Origin: an uncultured Bacilli bacterium
GTDB lineage: Bacteria > Bacillota_I > Bacilli_A > RF39 > UBA660
Direction: 5' to 3'
Assembly (NCBI GenBank): GCA_949879835.1
Contig: CATLBU010000015.1
Location: 1 to 14,418 of the forward strand
DNA: 14,418 nucleotides
The notes beneath the pieces were generated by a model that made no database searches, was not told where the DNA came from, and worked only from the letters and a program-made list of their open reading frames with translations. The position numbers were made by a program, and so were the translations under genes. Within the stretch, counting starts at the first letter, position 1, and each line of letters begins with the position of its first letter. Shown here piece by piece: positions 14,145-14,418 of this stretch.

Positions 14145-14418
14145 TTATTTAGATTGATAAATAAGATGATAAGGATATCCTCTTTTATCAATATGATCTA
14201 AATTTAGATCCAAATCTTTGGCTAATTTTAATAGTCTATCATATTCTTTCATAGCGGATTGATCATACTTTTTCACTTCTATTTCTATGAAATATCCTAA
14301 ATTTTCAACATAATCTAGTGCTATTTCATATTTGTTTAAATAAAAATATGTACTTCTTATTTTATGAACCACTGTAATTTTTTCTAATCCAAGAATTTTA
14401 AAAATTTTATCTAAATTT
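14145..14418 (-). CDS. CYTH-domain protein, C-terminal part (5' truncated by window edge)
   Basis: The minus-strand frame is open from the right edge (14418) to TAA at 14145, giving 90 codons. A GTG at 14372 is not the real start, because conserved sequence continues upstream of it (KIFKILGLEKI). The visible part has VVHKIRSTYFY, YEIALDYVENLGYFIEIEV and KRGYPYHLIY. This is the pattern of the CYTH superfamily (CyaB-type class IV adenylate cyclase, thiamine triphosphatase, short-chain triphosphatases). These form a beta tunnel in which Arg, Lys and Glu residues bind triphosphates and metals; the EIE motif is visible, the N-terminal ExExK is outside. Substrate unknown. Transcribed towards tRNA-Lys, with its own terminator. 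Confidence 0.8.
   Translation of the reverse strand, partial: NLDKIFKILGLEKITVVHKIRSTYFYLNKYEIALDYVENLGYFIEIEVKKYDQSAMKEYDRLLKLAKDLDLNLDHIDKRGYPYHLIYQSK

Noticed and set aside
1..14418. CRISPR arrays, insertion sequences, prophage or plasmid genes
   Set aside because: No spaced repeats, transposase, integrase or phage motifs were found on either strand.

Overview
The window is AT-rich bacterial DNA. It reads as a low-GC Bacillota (Firmicute) with a Gram-positive wall and an endospore programme: there is a DivIB-type FtsQ, a type II MurB, FtsA/FtsZ and SpoIIP, and strong AGGAGG/AGGTGAT ribosome binding sites. All reading frames close as full-length family members under the standard code, so UGA is not read as tryptophan. 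The lineage cannot be named from sequence alone. A gut-type Bacilli or Erysipelotrichia-like organism would fit, but that is inference. No mobile element, CRISPR array or rRNA is visible.

Layout. (1) 1-2256 is a cell-surface pair. It holds the C-terminal part of a secreted glucosaminidase carrying a type I dockerin, then a membrane-anchored multi-domain beta-sandwich protein whose ribosome binding site overlaps the first gene's stop codon. (2) 2300-5054 is a murG-murB-divIB operon with its own extended -10 promoter, closed by a hairpin terminator that contains the divIB stop codon. (3) 5163-7567 is ftsA-ftsZ with its own promoter and terminator. (4) 7574-9004 is spoIIP plus a small one-TM protein, behind a promoter that can be read as sigma-E-like. 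(5) 9081-10930 is lepA alone. (6) 10974-11801 is a protein with three SpoIIID-like helix-turn-helix repeats, alone. (7) 11804-13859 is a 97-residue orphan, hemW and an HD-domain protein. (8) 13861-14418, on the minus strand, holds tRNA-Lys(UUU) with its own promoter and, at the right edge, the C-terminal part of a CYTH-domain protein. The HD gene and the tRNA converge on one bidirectional terminator.

Working together: MurG and MurB make peptidoglycan precursors. DivIB, FtsA and FtsZ form the divisome that directs wall synthesis at mid-cell. SpoIIP removes septal peptidoglycan during engulfment in the family. The dockerin-tagged glucosaminidase and its surface-protein neighbour look like a wall-remodelling module assembled by protein docking. 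LepA and HemW keep their common Bacillota neighbourhood, but two poorly known genes lie between them.

The most unusual items are the triple helix-turn-helix protein, the dockerin hydrolase with its possible surface receptor, the uncharacterised membrane protein coupled to spoIIP, and a near-identical compact promoter plus Shine-Dalgarno module in front of lepA and the orphan gene at 11826.
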